The notes: generated by a model from the sequence alone, not told the origin. Shown: positions 15,807 through 24,351, numbered from the stretch's first letter. The stretch is 64,000 nucleotides of DNA from Micromonospora sediminimaris (GCA_900112325.1 FOLJ01000007.1:248001-312000); one strand, 5' to 3'. Numbers and translations are program-made.

Positions 15807-18137
15807 GTGCCCAGCGATGGGCCGGCACGTGGAGGTACGGCCATCGAAAGCGAGTTCAACGGCGAGTCGTCCGGCGTGTCGCCGTCCACGGACCAACCTG
15901 CCGGCACAGCCGGGCAGCCCACCGGCGCGACCGGCCAGTCCGGCGGTGCCACGAACCAGTCCGGCAAGGCGGGGACGCAGAGCCCGTCGGGCGGCCCCGG
16001 CGGCCAACCCGACCTGACCGGGTACGGCGCGATCCGCTCGGTGCTGCGCATCCGGCCGTTCCGGCGGCTCTGGATCGTGCTCGGCGCAGCCTCCTTCGGT
16101 GACTGGCTCGGCCTGCTCGCCACAAGCGTCTTCGCCGCCGCCCAGGTGGAGGGGAGCACCGCGAAGGGCGCGGCCTTCGGTGGCGTGATCGCTATCCGGC
16201 TGCTGCCCGCCCTGCTGCTCGGCCCGGTCGCCGGAGTGCTCGCCGACCGGTTCGACCGACGCTGGACGATGGTCATCTGCGACCTGCTGCGGTTCGTGCT
16301 CTTCGCCTCCATCCCGCTCTACGCGCTGACCGGCGCCAGCGGCGCGCGGGTGGTCAGTTGGGCGGCGATCGCCACCTTCCTGATCGAGACGGTCACCCTG
16401 CTCTGGATCCCGGCCAAGGAAGCCGCGGTACCGAACCTCATCCCGCGGGCCCGGCTGGAGACGGCCAACCAGCTCACCCTGATCACCACGTACGGCCTGA
16501 CCCCGGTCTTCGCCGCGATCGTGCTCTCGTCGCTCGACGGCATCATCCGGGGTGCCACCGGCGGCGAGATGCCGGACTGGGCCCAGCCGGCCCAACTCGC
16601 GCTCTGGTTCAACGCGTTCTCCCGGCTCGCCACCGCCGTCGTGGTGGCCTTCGGCATCAAGGAGATCAGCCAGGGGCAGACCGACGAACGGGAGCGCACC
16701 GAGCAGAGCATGATGCGCCAGTTCACCGAGGGCTGGCGGTTCATCGGGCAGACCCCGCTGGTGCGCGGACTGGTCCTCGGCATCCTCGGTGCCTTCGCCG
16801 GCGGCGGCATCGTCATCGGCACGGCCCGGTTCTTCGCCGACTCGCTCGGTGCCGGTGACGCCGCGTTCTACCTGCTGTTCGGCGCGATCTTCATCGGCCT
16901 GGCGATCGGTATCGGGCTCGGGCCGATGATCGTGCGGGAGATGTCCCGACGTCGCTGGTTCGGCATGAGCATCGTGCTGGCCAGCGCCTCGGTGATGACG
17001 CTGGCCTTCGCCATCCACCTGTCCATGGCGCTGGTCGGTGCGGTCTTCGTCGGGGCCGGCGCCGGAATGGCCTTCCTCTCCGGCACCACCCTGCTCGGCG
17101 GCGAGGTCGCCGACGAGGTACGCGGCCGGGTCTTCGCCGTCGTGCAGATCGGTACCCGGCTCGTGCTGATCCTGGCGATCGCGCTCGGGAGCCTGCTGGC
17201 CGGTGTCGGTGGCTCCCGCACGCTTACCATCGCCGACCTCGGCATCTCCGTCTCCTCCACCCGCCTGCTGCTGCTCGCTGCCGGCGCGGCCGGCATCTTC
17301 GCCGGGATCAGCGCCTTCGGGCAGATGGACGACAAGAAGGGCGTGCCGGTCCTGGCCGACCTGTGGGGGTCGATCCGGGGCCGTCCGCTGATGCCAGCCG
17401 AGCCGTTCGTCTCGGCCGGACTCTTCGTGGTGTTCGAGGGCGGCGAGGGCGCCGGCAAGTCGACCCAGCTCGGCAAGCTGGCTGAGCTGCTGCGCGGCCA
17501 GGGACGGGACGTGGTTGTCACCCGGGAACCGGGCGCCACCGGCGTCGGTGCCCGGATCAGGTCACTGGTGCTGGACACCACGCCCGACGAGGCGCCCTCC
17601 CCGCGCGCCGAGGCGCTGCTATACGCCGCCGACCGGGCGCATCATGTGGCCACCGTGGTCCGGCCCGCGCTGACCCGGGGCGCGGTCGTGATCAGCGACC
17701 GGTACGTCGACTCGTCCCTGGCCTACCAGGGTGCCGGCCGGACGCTGCCGGTCGACGAGGTGTCCTGGCTCTCCTCCTGGGCCACCGGCGGGCTCAAGCC
17801 CGATCTGGTGGTGCTGCTCGACGTCGACCCGCGTACCGGGCTGTCCCGGGTCGCGGCGCGCGCGGAGAGCGCCGACCGCCTGGAGGCCGAGTCGATCACC
17901 TTCCACGACCGGGTCCGGTACGCCTTCCTCGATCTCGCTGCCGCCGACCCGAAGCGTTACCTGGTCCTCGACGCCGCCCGCTCGGTCGAGGAGATCGCCG
18001 AGCGGGTCGCCCGCCGGGTGGAGGAACTGCTCGGCAGCGCCGACGGGATCGACCACCCGGGTCGGGCGCACGGTCCGGACACCTCGGTGCAGCCCGAGTT
18101 ATCCCCGTCGGAGCTGGTGACGACGGAGCGGACCTGA
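15807..18137 (+). CDS. tmk: MFS transporter fused to thymidylate kinase
   Basis: 776-residue fusion. After a disordered Ser/Thr/Gly/Pro leader (~65 residues), residues ~75-510 form a 12-helix MFS domain (VLADRFDRRWTMVICDLL is the loop 2-3 signature). Residues ~535-745 are thymidylate kinase, which makes dTDP from dTMP: P-loop FEGGEGAGKSTQ near 546, TREPGATGVG, and the DR(Y) motif ISDRYVDSSLAYQGAGR. From memory the Streptomyces tmk gene is fused in the same way. Start is doubtful: GTG 15807 is the first in-frame start, but a strong GGAGGT (15831-15836) sits 6 bases before an in-frame ATC at 15843. The stop overlaps holB (TGATG). Confidence 0.92.
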   Translation: MPSDGPARGGTAIESEFNGESSGVSPSTDQPAGTAGQPTGATGQSGGATNQSGKAGTQSPSGGPGGQPDLTGYGAIRSVLRIRPFRRLWIVLGAASFGDWLGLLATSVFAAAQVEGSTAKGAAFGGVIAIRLLPALLLGPVAGVLADRFDRRWTMVICDLLRFVLFASIPLYALTGASGARVVSWAAIATFLIETVTLLWIPAKEAAVPNLIPRARLETANQLTLITTYGLTPVFAAIVLSSLDGIIRGATGGEMPDWAQPAQLALWFNAFSRLATAVVVAFGIKEISQGQTDERERTEQSMMRQFTEGWRFIGQTPLVRGLVLGILGAFAGGGIVIGTARFFADSLGAGDAAFYLLFGAIFIGLAIGIGLGPMIVREMSRRRWFGMSIVLASASVMTLAFAIHLSMALVGAVFVGAGAGMAFLSGTTLLGGEVADEVRGRVFAVVQIGTRLVLILAIALGSLLAGVGGSRTLTIADLGISVSSTRLLLLAAGAAGIFAGISAFGQMDDKKGVPVLADLWGSIRGRPLMPAEPFVSAGLFVVFEGGEGAGKSTQLGKLAELLRGQGRDVVVTREPGATGVGARIRSLVLDTTPDEAPSPRAEALLYAADRAHHVATVVRPALTRGAVVISDRYVDSSLAYQGAGRTLPVDEVSWLSSWATGGLKPDLVVLLDVDPRTGLSRVAARAESADRLEAESITFHDRVRYAFLDLAAADPKRYLVLDAARSVEEIAERVARRVEELLGSADGIDHPGRAHGPDTSVQPELSPSELVTTERT

Positions 18138-19351
18138 TGCCGGACGCCTTCGCCGACCTGGTCGGGCAGGACGAGGCGGTGCAGACGCTGCGCCGGGCTG
18201 CCTCGGCCGCCGCCGCCGCGCTGCGCGAAACCGGCGAACCCGAGGCGGCCGTCGGCGCTGACCCGGGCGGGGGGATGACCCACGCCTGGATCTTCACCGG
18301 ACCGCCCGGCTCGGGCCGGTCGGTCGCGGCACGGGCCTTCGCCGCCGCGTTGCAGTGCGTGCACGGCACCGGCTGCGGCGAGTGCCCCGGCTGCCACACC
18401 ACCCTCGCCGGCACCCACGCCGACGTCCGGCTGGTGGTGCCCGATGGGCTCTCCATCGGGGTGAACGAGATGCGGGCCCTGGTGCTCCGCGCGGCCAGTA
18501 CGCCGTCCGGTGGGCGCTGGCAGGTCGTCATCATCGAAGACGCCGACCGGTTGACCGAGGCTGCCGGCAACGCACTGCTCAAGGCGGTGGAGGAGCCGCC
18601 GCCGCGTACGGTCTTCCTGCTCTGCACGCCGTCCACCCACCCGGACGACATCTCGGTGACCATCCGGTCGCGGTGCCGGGTGGTGCCGTTGCGGCAGCCG
18701 GCGGCCGAGGCGGTGGCCGACGTACTCGTCCGCCGGGACGGGATCGCCCCCGACGTGGCGCGCTGGACGGCGGCCGCCACCCAGGGCCATGTGGGGCGGG
18801 CCCGCCGGCTGGCGCGTGATCCGCAGGCTCGGGCCCGGCGGGAGGCGGTGCTCGCGGTGCCGCGTCGGCTCACCGGGGTGGGTGCCGCCTTCGACGCGGC
18901 GTCCGCGCTGATCGAGGCCGCCGAGGCGGAGGCCGAGGCGTCGGTCGCGGAGATCGATACCGCGGAGCGCGCGGCGCTGGAGACGGCACTCGGCGCTGGC
19001 GGCACCGGTCGAGGTGCGGCCGGTGCCGCCCGAGGAGCCGCCGGGCAACTGAAGGATCTGGAACGACGCCAGAAGTCACGGGCGACCCGGGCCCAGCGGG
19101 ACGCGCTGGACCGGGCTCTGGTGGACCTCGCCGCCTTCTACCGCGACGCGTTGACCATGGCGCTGGGTGCGCCGGTGTCGCCGGTGCACTCCGACACCGC
19201 CGAGCTGGCCGAGGCGGGCGCTCGTAGCTGGCAGGCGGAGGGGGCGCTGCGGCGCCTGGAGGCGGTGCTCACCTGTCGCGCCGCGATCGAGGCCAACGTC
19301 AAGCCCCGGATCGCCGTCGAGGCGATGATGCTCGCCCTCTGGAAGGGCTGA
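18137..19351 (+). CDS. holB: DNA polymerase III subunit delta'
   Basis: 404-residue AAA+ clamp-loader subunit. It begins PDAFADLVGQDEAVQTLRRA. The P-loop reads GPPGSGRSVAARAF, with Arg instead of the ATP-binding Lys, consistent with delta' proteins that do not hydrolyse ATP. A zinc module follows (CGECPGC), then VLRAASTPSGGRWQVVIIEDADRL and an SRC motif (RSRCRVVPLRQP). Residues ~230-300 hold an Ala/Glu-rich insertion. The ATG shares its A with the tmk stop, so the two are coupled, as in other actinobacteria. Confidence 0.94.
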   Translation: MPDAFADLVGQDEAVQTLRRAASAAAAALRETGEPEAAVGADPGGGMTHAWIFTGPPGSGRSVAARAFAAALQCVHGTGCGECPGCHTTLAGTHADVRLVVPDGLSIGVNEMRALVLRAASTPSGGRWQVVIIEDADRLTEAAGNALLKAVEEPPPRTVFLLCTPSTHPDDISVTIRSRCRVVPLRQPAAEAVADVLVRRDGIAPDVARWTAAATQGHVGRARRLARDPQARARREAVLAVPRRLTGVGAAFDAASALIEAAEAEAEASVAEIDTAERAALETALGAGGTGRGAAGAARGAAGQLKDLERRQKSRATRAQRDALDRALVDLAAFYRDALTMALGAPVSPVHSDTAELAEAGARSWQAEGALRRLEAVLTCRAAIEANVKPRIAVEAMMLALWKG

Positions 19352-19528
19352 CCGCCGCCGGTCCGGCGCAACACCTCGGCGAACGGCCGTGCCCTCGCGC
19401 CCCCGGCCAGCCCGTGGCTGGACCGTTGTCCACAGGCATCGACAGGCGCAATTCACGTGCGGTACGGTCCGGTGTGCCGCGGTGACGGTGGCGGCACGCA
19501 CAGTGATGAAACCGGGAGGAGTCCGGCG

Positions 19529-19858
19529 ATGCCGCGGGGTGAGATCGACGAGGCGTGGATCGAGGAGGCGGTCCGGCGCTACCGCCGCATCGAGTCCCTC
19601 CAGGCCGAGTTCGACCAGGCCGTGGCGACGGTCGAAGTCACCGTCCGCTCACCGGACGGCCTGGTCGAGGTGGTGGTCACCGCCGGCGGCCGGATCACCG
19701 ACGTGCGCTTCCTCGGCCCCCTGCACACCCGGGCACCGCGTGACGTCGCCGACTCGGTGCGGGCCGCGGTCACCGCCGCCGCCGACGCTGCCGAGTGGGC
19801 GAGGGAAAAGCTGCACAACGAGACCTTCACCGCCTACCGACCGCTCACGGGGGCCTGA
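19529..19858 (+). CDS. YbaB/EbfC-like nucleoid-associated family protein
   Basis: 109 residues. ATG 19529 is preceded by gggagga (19514-19520). The pattern of an N-terminal helix (RRYRRIESLQAEFDQA), a beta hairpin (VEVTVRSPDGLVEVVVTAGGRITDV) and a C-terminal helix with ADAAEWAREKL matches the YbaB/EbfC fold, which dimerises and binds DNA; in actinobacteria divergent members often sit beside type VII secretion-like genes. First of a tight three-gene unit (2-base gap, then an overlapping start). Confidence 0.7.
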   Translation: MPRGEIDEAWIEEAVRRYRRIESLQAEFDQAVATVEVTVRSPDGLVEVVVTAGGRITDVRFLGPLHTRAPRDVADSVRAAVTAAADAAEWAREKLHNETFTAYRPLTGA

Positions 19859-19859
19859 G

Positions 19860-20165
19860 ATGGACAGCCTTCGCATCCTGGCTGGCCGCCTCGACGAGGC
19901 CAGCGCCACGCTTACCGCGCTCTCCCGATCGGTCACCGCCGGAGACCCGGCGCAGGTGGCGTTCGGCGCCGACGCGCCCGGCCGACCGGGCGAGATCGGT
20001 CGGGCGTTGCACAGGCAGTGGGTGGCCGCCACCGGTGATCGGGCCCGGGAGGCGCACACCGCTGCCGCGCAGGTGGCGTCCGTGGCCGCCGCGCTGCGCG
20101 AGGCCGCCGACCGCTACTCCGACATCGATTCCGCCGTCTCCCGCCGGCTCGCCGGTGAGGCGTGA
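19860..20165 (+). CDS. Type VII secretion target-like small helical protein (EspC/WXG100-like)
   Basis: 101 residues, all-helical, starting 1 base after the previous stop. It has a first helix (SLRILAGRLDEASATLTALS), a turn region with W (HRQWVAATGDRAREAHTAAA) and a second long helix (ASVAAALREAADRYSDIDSAVSRRL). The Y-x-x-x-(D/E)-like end (YSDID) resembles the type VII export signal YxxxD/E. No secretion ATPase (EccC) lies nearby. Function is inferred from fold only; it could be a partner of the next gene. Confidence 0.6.
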   Translation: MDSLRILAGRLDEASATLTALSRSVTAGDPAQVAFGADAPGRPGEIGRALHRQWVAATGDRAREAHTAAAQVASVAAALREAADRYSDIDSAVSRRLAGEA

Positions 20166-20869
20166 TGGATTTCCTCGACCGGCTCGCCGAGCCCGGCCTT
20201 GACCTGCTGGGGCGGGTGGACACGCTGCTCGCGGCGGGTGCTCCCGAGGGGCACCGGGTCTGGCCGCTGCTGCGCCGGATGCAGGTGCTGCCCGGTGACG
20301 CGCTGCGTGGCTTCCTCGACCTGCGGCCGGGGCCGCTGGCCACCGCCGGGCACGCCGTCCGCCGGCACGTGCACGGCTACGACCATGCCTGCGCCGCACT
20401 GACCGACCCGTTGCTCTGGTCCGGTTCGGCCGCCATGGCGTACGGCCAGTCCCGGGCGGCCCTGCTGCGGCACCTTGACGAGGGCCCCGAGAGCCTGGTC
20501 GGGCGGCTGGAAGCCACCGCCGGCTACGCCGACGCGCTCGCCGACTGGGTGGAAGGCAGCCGGCTCGCCGTGGCCCGGGCCCTGGCCGAGGCGATCGGCT
20601 CGGCCGAGGCGGTAGCCGTCGTCGCCGCCACCTCGGTCCACCGGACGGCGGCGGGCTCCGGGGCGTCCGGGTCGGGTGGGGTGGCCGCCGCCGAGATCGG
20701 CGCCCGGCTGCTGGCGGTGCTCTGCGTCGCGTACGACGGCGCGGAGACCCTGTTGCGGCAGTGGTCACCGAGCCTCGCCGAGTCGCCGTGGCGGCCGGGG
20801 GGCGGGCGGTTCCGCCCGGACACCGGTAACGGCCCGGCTGGCGGTCGGACGACCCGCGTCGGCTGGTGA
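20165..20869 (+). CDS. Unknown helical protein, third gene of the YbaB-like unit
   Basis: About 234 residues from ATG 20165 (GTG 20162 is also possible), overlapping the previous stop. It is rich in Ala, Leu and Arg. Visible parts are FLDRLAEPGLDLLGRVDTLL, LLWSGSAAMAYGQSRAALL (a W-x-G motif recalling WXG100-like substrates) and a C-terminal Gly/Pro-rich tail. I do not recognise a family. Its overlap with the type VII target-like gene suggests that the two proteins pair, as larger T7-like substrates do with small partners. Confidence 0.65.
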   Translation: MDFLDRLAEPGLDLLGRVDTLLAAGAPEGHRVWPLLRRMQVLPGDALRGFLDLRPGPLATAGHAVRRHVHGYDHACAALTDPLLWSGSAAMAYGQSRAALLRHLDEGPESLVGRLEATAGYADALADWVEGSRLAVARALAEAIGSAEAVAVVAATSVHRTAAGSGASGSGGVAAAEIGARLLAVLCVAYDGAETLLRQWSPSLAESPWRPGGGRFRPDTGNGPAGGRTTRVGW

Positions 20870-21238
20870 GGCCGGCGAGACCATCCGGTCGTCGTCGGGC
20901 GTCCGTCAACACCGTCGCCGATGCCGGCGCTCGCGCGTGCACAGGGTGCACGGCGCCGCTCGCGGGCACCCTTGCGAGTGGCCCGTCAGCGACGCCGTGA
21001 CCTTCCCTGCACCCCCCGCAGGTCTGCTCTCCACTCAACGCGTTCGGGTCGGTCTTGTCCCGCCCGTGACGCAGGTTTCAGCCGTCCGGGCGGCATCGTC
21101 GTACCGGTGGTTGGGATGGGGGTCGGTCGAGTCGACAATCGTGGATGGCTGCGTGGTGTGCCGGCGGCGCGGGCTCTGCTGGAACGCTGCCGCCGATCGA
21201 CCCGGCGCGTTCCCGCCCGCGCGACGTAGGGTGAGGGG
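20870..21238. other. Intergenic region before the PSP1 gene
   Basis: No supportable gene. I see only a short imperfect dyad (gcgtgcacagggtgcacggc, 20935-20954) and, at the right end, the leaderless -10 box of the next gene. Confidence 0.45.
21227..21232 (+). promoter_or_regulatory. -10 box of leaderless promoter for the PSP1 gene
   Basis: tagggt (TANNNT) ends 6 bases before ATG 21239. The gagggg between them is too close to the ATG to act as a Shine-Dalgarno. Confidence 0.5.
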
Positions 21239-22099
21239 ATGGGCATGCTCTGCGCGGTCAGCTTTCAGCGGTACGGGCGTCTCTACTACCTCGACCCCGG
21301 CGACCTGAGTCCGCAGGTGGGCGACAAGGTGCTGGTGCCCACCGACGACGGCCCCGAGGTGGCGGAGTGCGTGTGGGCGGCGCAGTGGGTCACCGACGAC
21401 ACGGCGGGTTTTCCCCGGCTGGCCGGGATCGCTCAGGAGGAGGACCTGCGCCGCGACGAGGAACTGCGGCGGCGCAAGGCCGAGGCGAAGGTCGCGGCCA
21501 AACGGCTGATCCGCGAGCACGGCCTGCCGATGAAGGTGGTGGCGGTCGACCACGTGCTCGGCAACGGTGAGGGTGGCGGTGAGCGCAGCACCATCTACTT
21601 CACCGCCCCGCACCGGGTGGACTTCCGCTCCCTGGTCCGCGATCTCGGCGCGACCCTGCACTGCCGGGTGGAGCTGCGCCAGCTGTCAGCCCGCGATTCC
21701 GCACGGGTGCAGGGTGGCATCGGCTCCTGCGGCCGGGATCTGTGCTGCGCCACCTTCCTCAACGACTTCGAGCCGGTCACCATCCGGATGGCCAAGGACC
21801 AGGATCTTCCTCTCAACCCGCTGCGCATCTCCGGCGCGTGCGGTCGGCTGATGTGCTGCCTGAAGTACGAACATCCCCTGTACGCCAACTTCGCCGAATC
21901 CGCCCCGGCGATCGGCGCCCGCGTCACCACGCCGGAGGGGGAGGGTCGAGTGGTCGGTCACAGCGTCCCGAGGGACGCGGTCACCGTCCGCCTGGACGCC
22001 GACGGCTCGCGCTCCAGGTGCTCCCGCGCCGACGTCTGCGGCTCCCGCCGCGCCTACGACCAAACCCACACCCCACCCCCCGCGACCCCGGCACGCTGA
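21239..22099 (+). CDS. PSP1-domain protein, RicT-like
   Basis: 286 residues of the stage 0 sporulation/PSP1 family. Bacillus RicT (YaaT) of this family acts with RicA and RicF in an iron-sulfur-containing complex that stimulates RNase Y. The paired cysteine motifs GSCGRDLCCATF and GACGRLMCCLKYEH are intact. The N-terminus (GMLCAVSFQRYGRLYYLDPG) and KVVAVDHVLGNGEGG, RSTIYFTAPHRVDFRSLVRDL are typical. RicA/RicF are not recognisable here and actinobacteria lack RNase Y, so the partner is open. The position after holB is conserved in actinobacteria. Confidence 0.9.
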   Translation: MGMLCAVSFQRYGRLYYLDPGDLSPQVGDKVLVPTDDGPEVAECVWAAQWVTDDTAGFPRLAGIAQEEDLRRDEELRRRKAEAKVAAKRLIREHGLPMKVVAVDHVLGNGEGGGERSTIYFTAPHRVDFRSLVRDLGATLHCRVELRQLSARDSARVQGGIGSCGRDLCCATFLNDFEPVTIRMAKDQDLPLNPLRISGACGRLMCCLKYEHPLYANFAESAPAIGARVTTPEGEGRVVGHSVPRDAVTVRLDADGSRSRCSRADVCGSRRAYDQTHTPPPATPAR

Positions 22100-22116
22100 C
22101 CCCGCCCCCAGACCCC

Positions 22117-22177
22117 GGTGATCAAGAAGTTTTGGCCCTGGAACGGCGCTGCGGAGGGCGCAAACTTCTTGATCACC
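22117..22177. terminator. Bidirectional stem-loop between PSP1 and metallophosphatase genes
   Basis: Perfect 16-bp arms, ggtgatcaagaagttt (22117-22132) and its complement (22162-22177), around a 29-base GC-rich loop, between two converging genes. The gatcaagaagttt word recurs in the palindrome at 40980. Confidence 0.75.
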
Positions 22178-22194
22178 TCGACGGGTCGGGGTGG

Positions 22195-23982
22195 TCAGGT
22201 GAGGGTTACGGGGGGTTCGGCTAGGCGGGGGGTCAGGGGGGTGATGGGAGTCAGCCAGGAGGAGTCGGAGGACTGGTCGGGGTTGACCTGCCAGTCGCGG
22301 GCTACCCGGTCGACGGCGATCGGGTAGAGGGTGAGGGTGCCGCCCGGATCGATGCGCATCCTGACGAAGCCCTTGGCGTCCTCGATTCCCTGCCCGGCGA
22401 AAAGCTCATTGACGTTCACCCCGAACGCGCTCGCGAGTAGCAGGTACGCGGCCACAAGTTGGCTGGCCACCAGACCGATCACCGGCAGGTAGACCACTGC
22501 CGCGGCTACCGCCGGCAGCGGCCAGGACCAGTCGTGGAACGGCAGGGCGAGCCAGGCCCAGGTGCCGACGGCGGCCAACCCGACGTGCGCCAACCCGTGC
22601 CCGACGCCGAGGATCCAGTGCCGGGCGTGCCGCTTGCCGCTGGAACTGGGCGGCTTCGCGAACATCGCCGCCGCGAGCACCGTCACCAGCACCATCAGCA
22701 CCAACGGCACGCTGAACAGCCGCTGCTCGGAGGCTTCGGACCGGAAGTCGGTCACGCCGGCCATGGAGAGCATCAGCAGGGTTTGCAGCACGCCCAGCAA
22801 CGTCGAGAAGCCCGGGTTGCGGCGCGGCAGCCGGGCGAAGATCCCCCAGCCGTACCGGCGGGAGCGGGCAGCGTCGGGGTAGCGGCCCGCCAACTCGTAC
22901 GCCTGCGACGGGCTGGACCGGCGGGCCAGGGTGTCGGGCGGTGGCACCTCGATGCGCTCGGGCAGCTTGTGCGTCGGGTACAGGTAGGCGCCGCCGCTGC
23001 CGGAGGTGACCAGCTGCCGCCCGTCCGGCCCGGTGTACCGCGCGTAGTGGTGCAGGTCGCCGGAGATCAGCAGCCGGACCTGGGCGCCGGTGGGCGCGAC
23101 GATGGTCCGGATGAAGTAGTCGATCGAGTCGTACGCGGTCGGCTGGTCGACGGCCTTCACCCAGGCCGGAGCCGGCACCGCCAGGATCACCCGGCTCTGC
23201 GGCCCCAGCCGCTTCGCGACCGCGTCGAAGTAGGTGAGCTGCGGGTCGTCGACGTACGAGCCGGACTGGTCGTCGAGACCGAGCAGCCACCAGTCCGCCG
23301 GCAGTTCGGCGGCGAAGTACGACCGGGACTGGCCGGTACGCCAGCCGCCGAAGTGCCGGTCCCGGGTACGGACGAACAGCCGCAGGAAAGCGGTCAGCCC
23401 GTCGTACCAGTCGTGATTGCCGGGGACCGCGAAGATCGTCGGCTGCTCCGCCGGGGTGGCCGGCAGTGCCGCCTGGTACGGCCCCTTGCACCGGTCCTCG
23501 TACGCTGCGTACTCCGCCGACGGGTAGACCTGGTCGCCACCCATCACCAGGGTCTGCGCGCGGGGCAGCCGGTGCCCGTCCACGGTGATCTCCCGCTGGG
23601 CGAGCAGGTAGGCCACCGAGTAGGTGGCGTTGAACCCGTCACCCAGGTCGGCCACGTAGTCGAGCCAGAGCCCTCCGTCCGGCCCCACCTGCCGGGAGAT
23701 CTCCGCGTCCAGCGCCTTCTGCAGCTCCCGCTTGTCCAGGTAGGCCCCGAACAGCATCGCCAGCAGCGTACGCAGGCCGGTGCTGATCAGCAGGAACGGC
23801 GCGAGCCACGGCACCGGCTTGCGGGGCGTGAAACCCAGCTCCAGCGGATCGGTGCTGCGGGGTCGCCGCGCCGCCCGACCTCCGGCGGCCTCCCCGGCGT
23901 ACGGCCCCTGCGGCTGAATCCGATCGCCGGGCGAGGGCCCGACATCGCCCGGTTCGTCGCGAGAGGTGTGATCGTCGGTCAT
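22195..23982 (-). CDS. Membrane-associated metallophosphoesterase
   Basis: 595 residues. A calcineurin-like phosphoesterase domain carries GGDQVYP, GNHDWYDG and SGDLHHY metal-binding motifs; the usual first D-x-H motif appears as VADLGDGF, with the metal ligands only partly canonical. One membrane helix lies near residues 60-80 (WLAPFLLISTGLRTLLAMLFGAY) and four or more helices follow in the C-terminal third (LLMLSMAGVTDF, VPLVLMVLVTVLAAAMF, LAHVGLAAVGTWAWLAL, AAVVYLPVIGLVASQLVAAYLLL). Substrate unknown. ATG 23982 is set by a leaderless promoter; the frame runs back across the tRNA gene, which cannot be coding. Confidence 0.85.
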   Translation of the reverse strand: MTDDHTSRDEPGDVGPSPGDRIQPQGPYAGEAAGGRAARRPRSTDPLELGFTPRKPVPWLAPFLLISTGLRTLLAMLFGAYLDKRELQKALDAEISRQVGPDGGLWLDYVADLGDGFNATYSVAYLLAQREITVDGHRLPRAQTLVMGGDQVYPSAEYAAYEDRCKGPYQAALPATPAEQPTIFAVPGNHDWYDGLTAFLRLFVRTRDRHFGGWRTGQSRSYFAAELPADWWLLGLDDQSGSYVDDPQLTYFDAVAKRLGPQSRVILAVPAPAWVKAVDQPTAYDSIDYFIRTIVAPTGAQVRLLISGDLHHYARYTGPDGRQLVTSGSGGAYLYPTHKLPERIEVPPPDTLARRSSPSQAYELAGRYPDAARSRRYGWGIFARLPRRNPGFSTLLGVLQTLLMLSMAGVTDFRSEASEQRLFSVPLVLMVLVTVLAAAMFAKPPSSSGKRHARHWILGVGHGLAHVGLAAVGTWAWLALPFHDWSWPLPAVAAAVVYLPVIGLVASQLVAAYLLLASAFGVNVNELFAGQGIEDAKGFVRMRIDPGGTLTLYPIAVDRVARDWQVNPDQSSDSSWLTPITPLTPRLAEPPVTLT

Positions 23983-23989
23983 TCGCCGC

Positions 23990-23995
23990 AGCGTA
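23990..23995 (-). promoter_or_regulatory. -10 box of leaderless promoter for the metallophosphatase
   Basis: Minus-strand TACGCT ends 7 bases before ATG 23982. Confidence 0.5.
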
Positions 23996-24110
23996 GTGCG
24001 GCCCGGCTGACCCGACGACCCCGGAAACGCCCCGGACGCCCGGTTCATTCGACCCGGCAGCAATCCCGCTCGGCCCCACAGCGACGCGTGCCGTACACTT
24101 GACCACCGTT

Positions 24111-24183
24111 GCCGCCTTAGCTCAGTCGGCAGAGCGACGCACTCGTAATGCGTAGGTCGACGGTTCGATTCCGTCAGGCGGCT
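24111..24183 (+). tRNA. tRNA-Thr, anticodon CGU
   Basis: 73 bases. The acceptor gccgcct pairs with aggcggc (24176-24182) and the discriminator is t. The D arm, the anticodon stem acgca/tgcgt with loop ctcgtaa (anticodon CGT, reads ACG) and the T arm with ggttcgattcc are all present. CCA is not encoded. Confidence 0.97.
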
Positions 24184-24190
24184 CGGTAAA

Positions 24191-24217
24191 GAAGCCCAGG
24201 TCAACGACCTGGGCTTC
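24191..24217 (+). terminator. Terminator after tRNA-Thr
   Basis: Perfect 12-bp arms gaagcccaggtc / gacctgggcttc with loop aac, 7 bases after the tRNA. Confidence 0.85.
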
Positions 24218-24280
24218 GCCGTTTCTCAGGTCGACAACCCGTGAAGGGGACCTGTTCGGCGCGGCCGAGGCATTGGGGCA

Positions 24281-24340
24281 TTCACTCTCCGCCATGCAAC
24301 CCCGTTCGCTCGCGAATCGTCAGGGGGCTGTGAGAGTGAA
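24281..24340 (+). promoter_or_regulatory. Nested inverted repeat upstream of the ECF sigma gene
   Basis: ttcactctc (24281-24289) is exactly complementary to gagagtgaa (24332-24340), with an inner ttcgc-tc-gcgaa hairpin at 24305-24316. The right arm abuts the Shine-Dalgarno (gaaggag), so the structure could mask it, if the transcript starts left of 24281. Confidence 0.4.
24298..24321 (+). promoter_or_regulatory. Possible ECF-type promoter of the sigma factor gene
   Basis: tgcaac and cgtc are separated by 17 bases (aac 24298-24300, cgtc 24318-24321). Many ECF sigma promoters have AAC in the -35 and CGT in the -10, so this sigma may drive its own gene. Inference from two short motifs. Confidence 0.35.
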
Positions 24341-24351
24341 GGAGAGACTGT

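Noticed and set aside
24105..24204. Upstream extension of the metallophosphatase through the tRNA
   Set aside because: The frame crosses the antisense strand of tRNA-Thr; a leaderless promoter and ATG at 23982 explain the gene.
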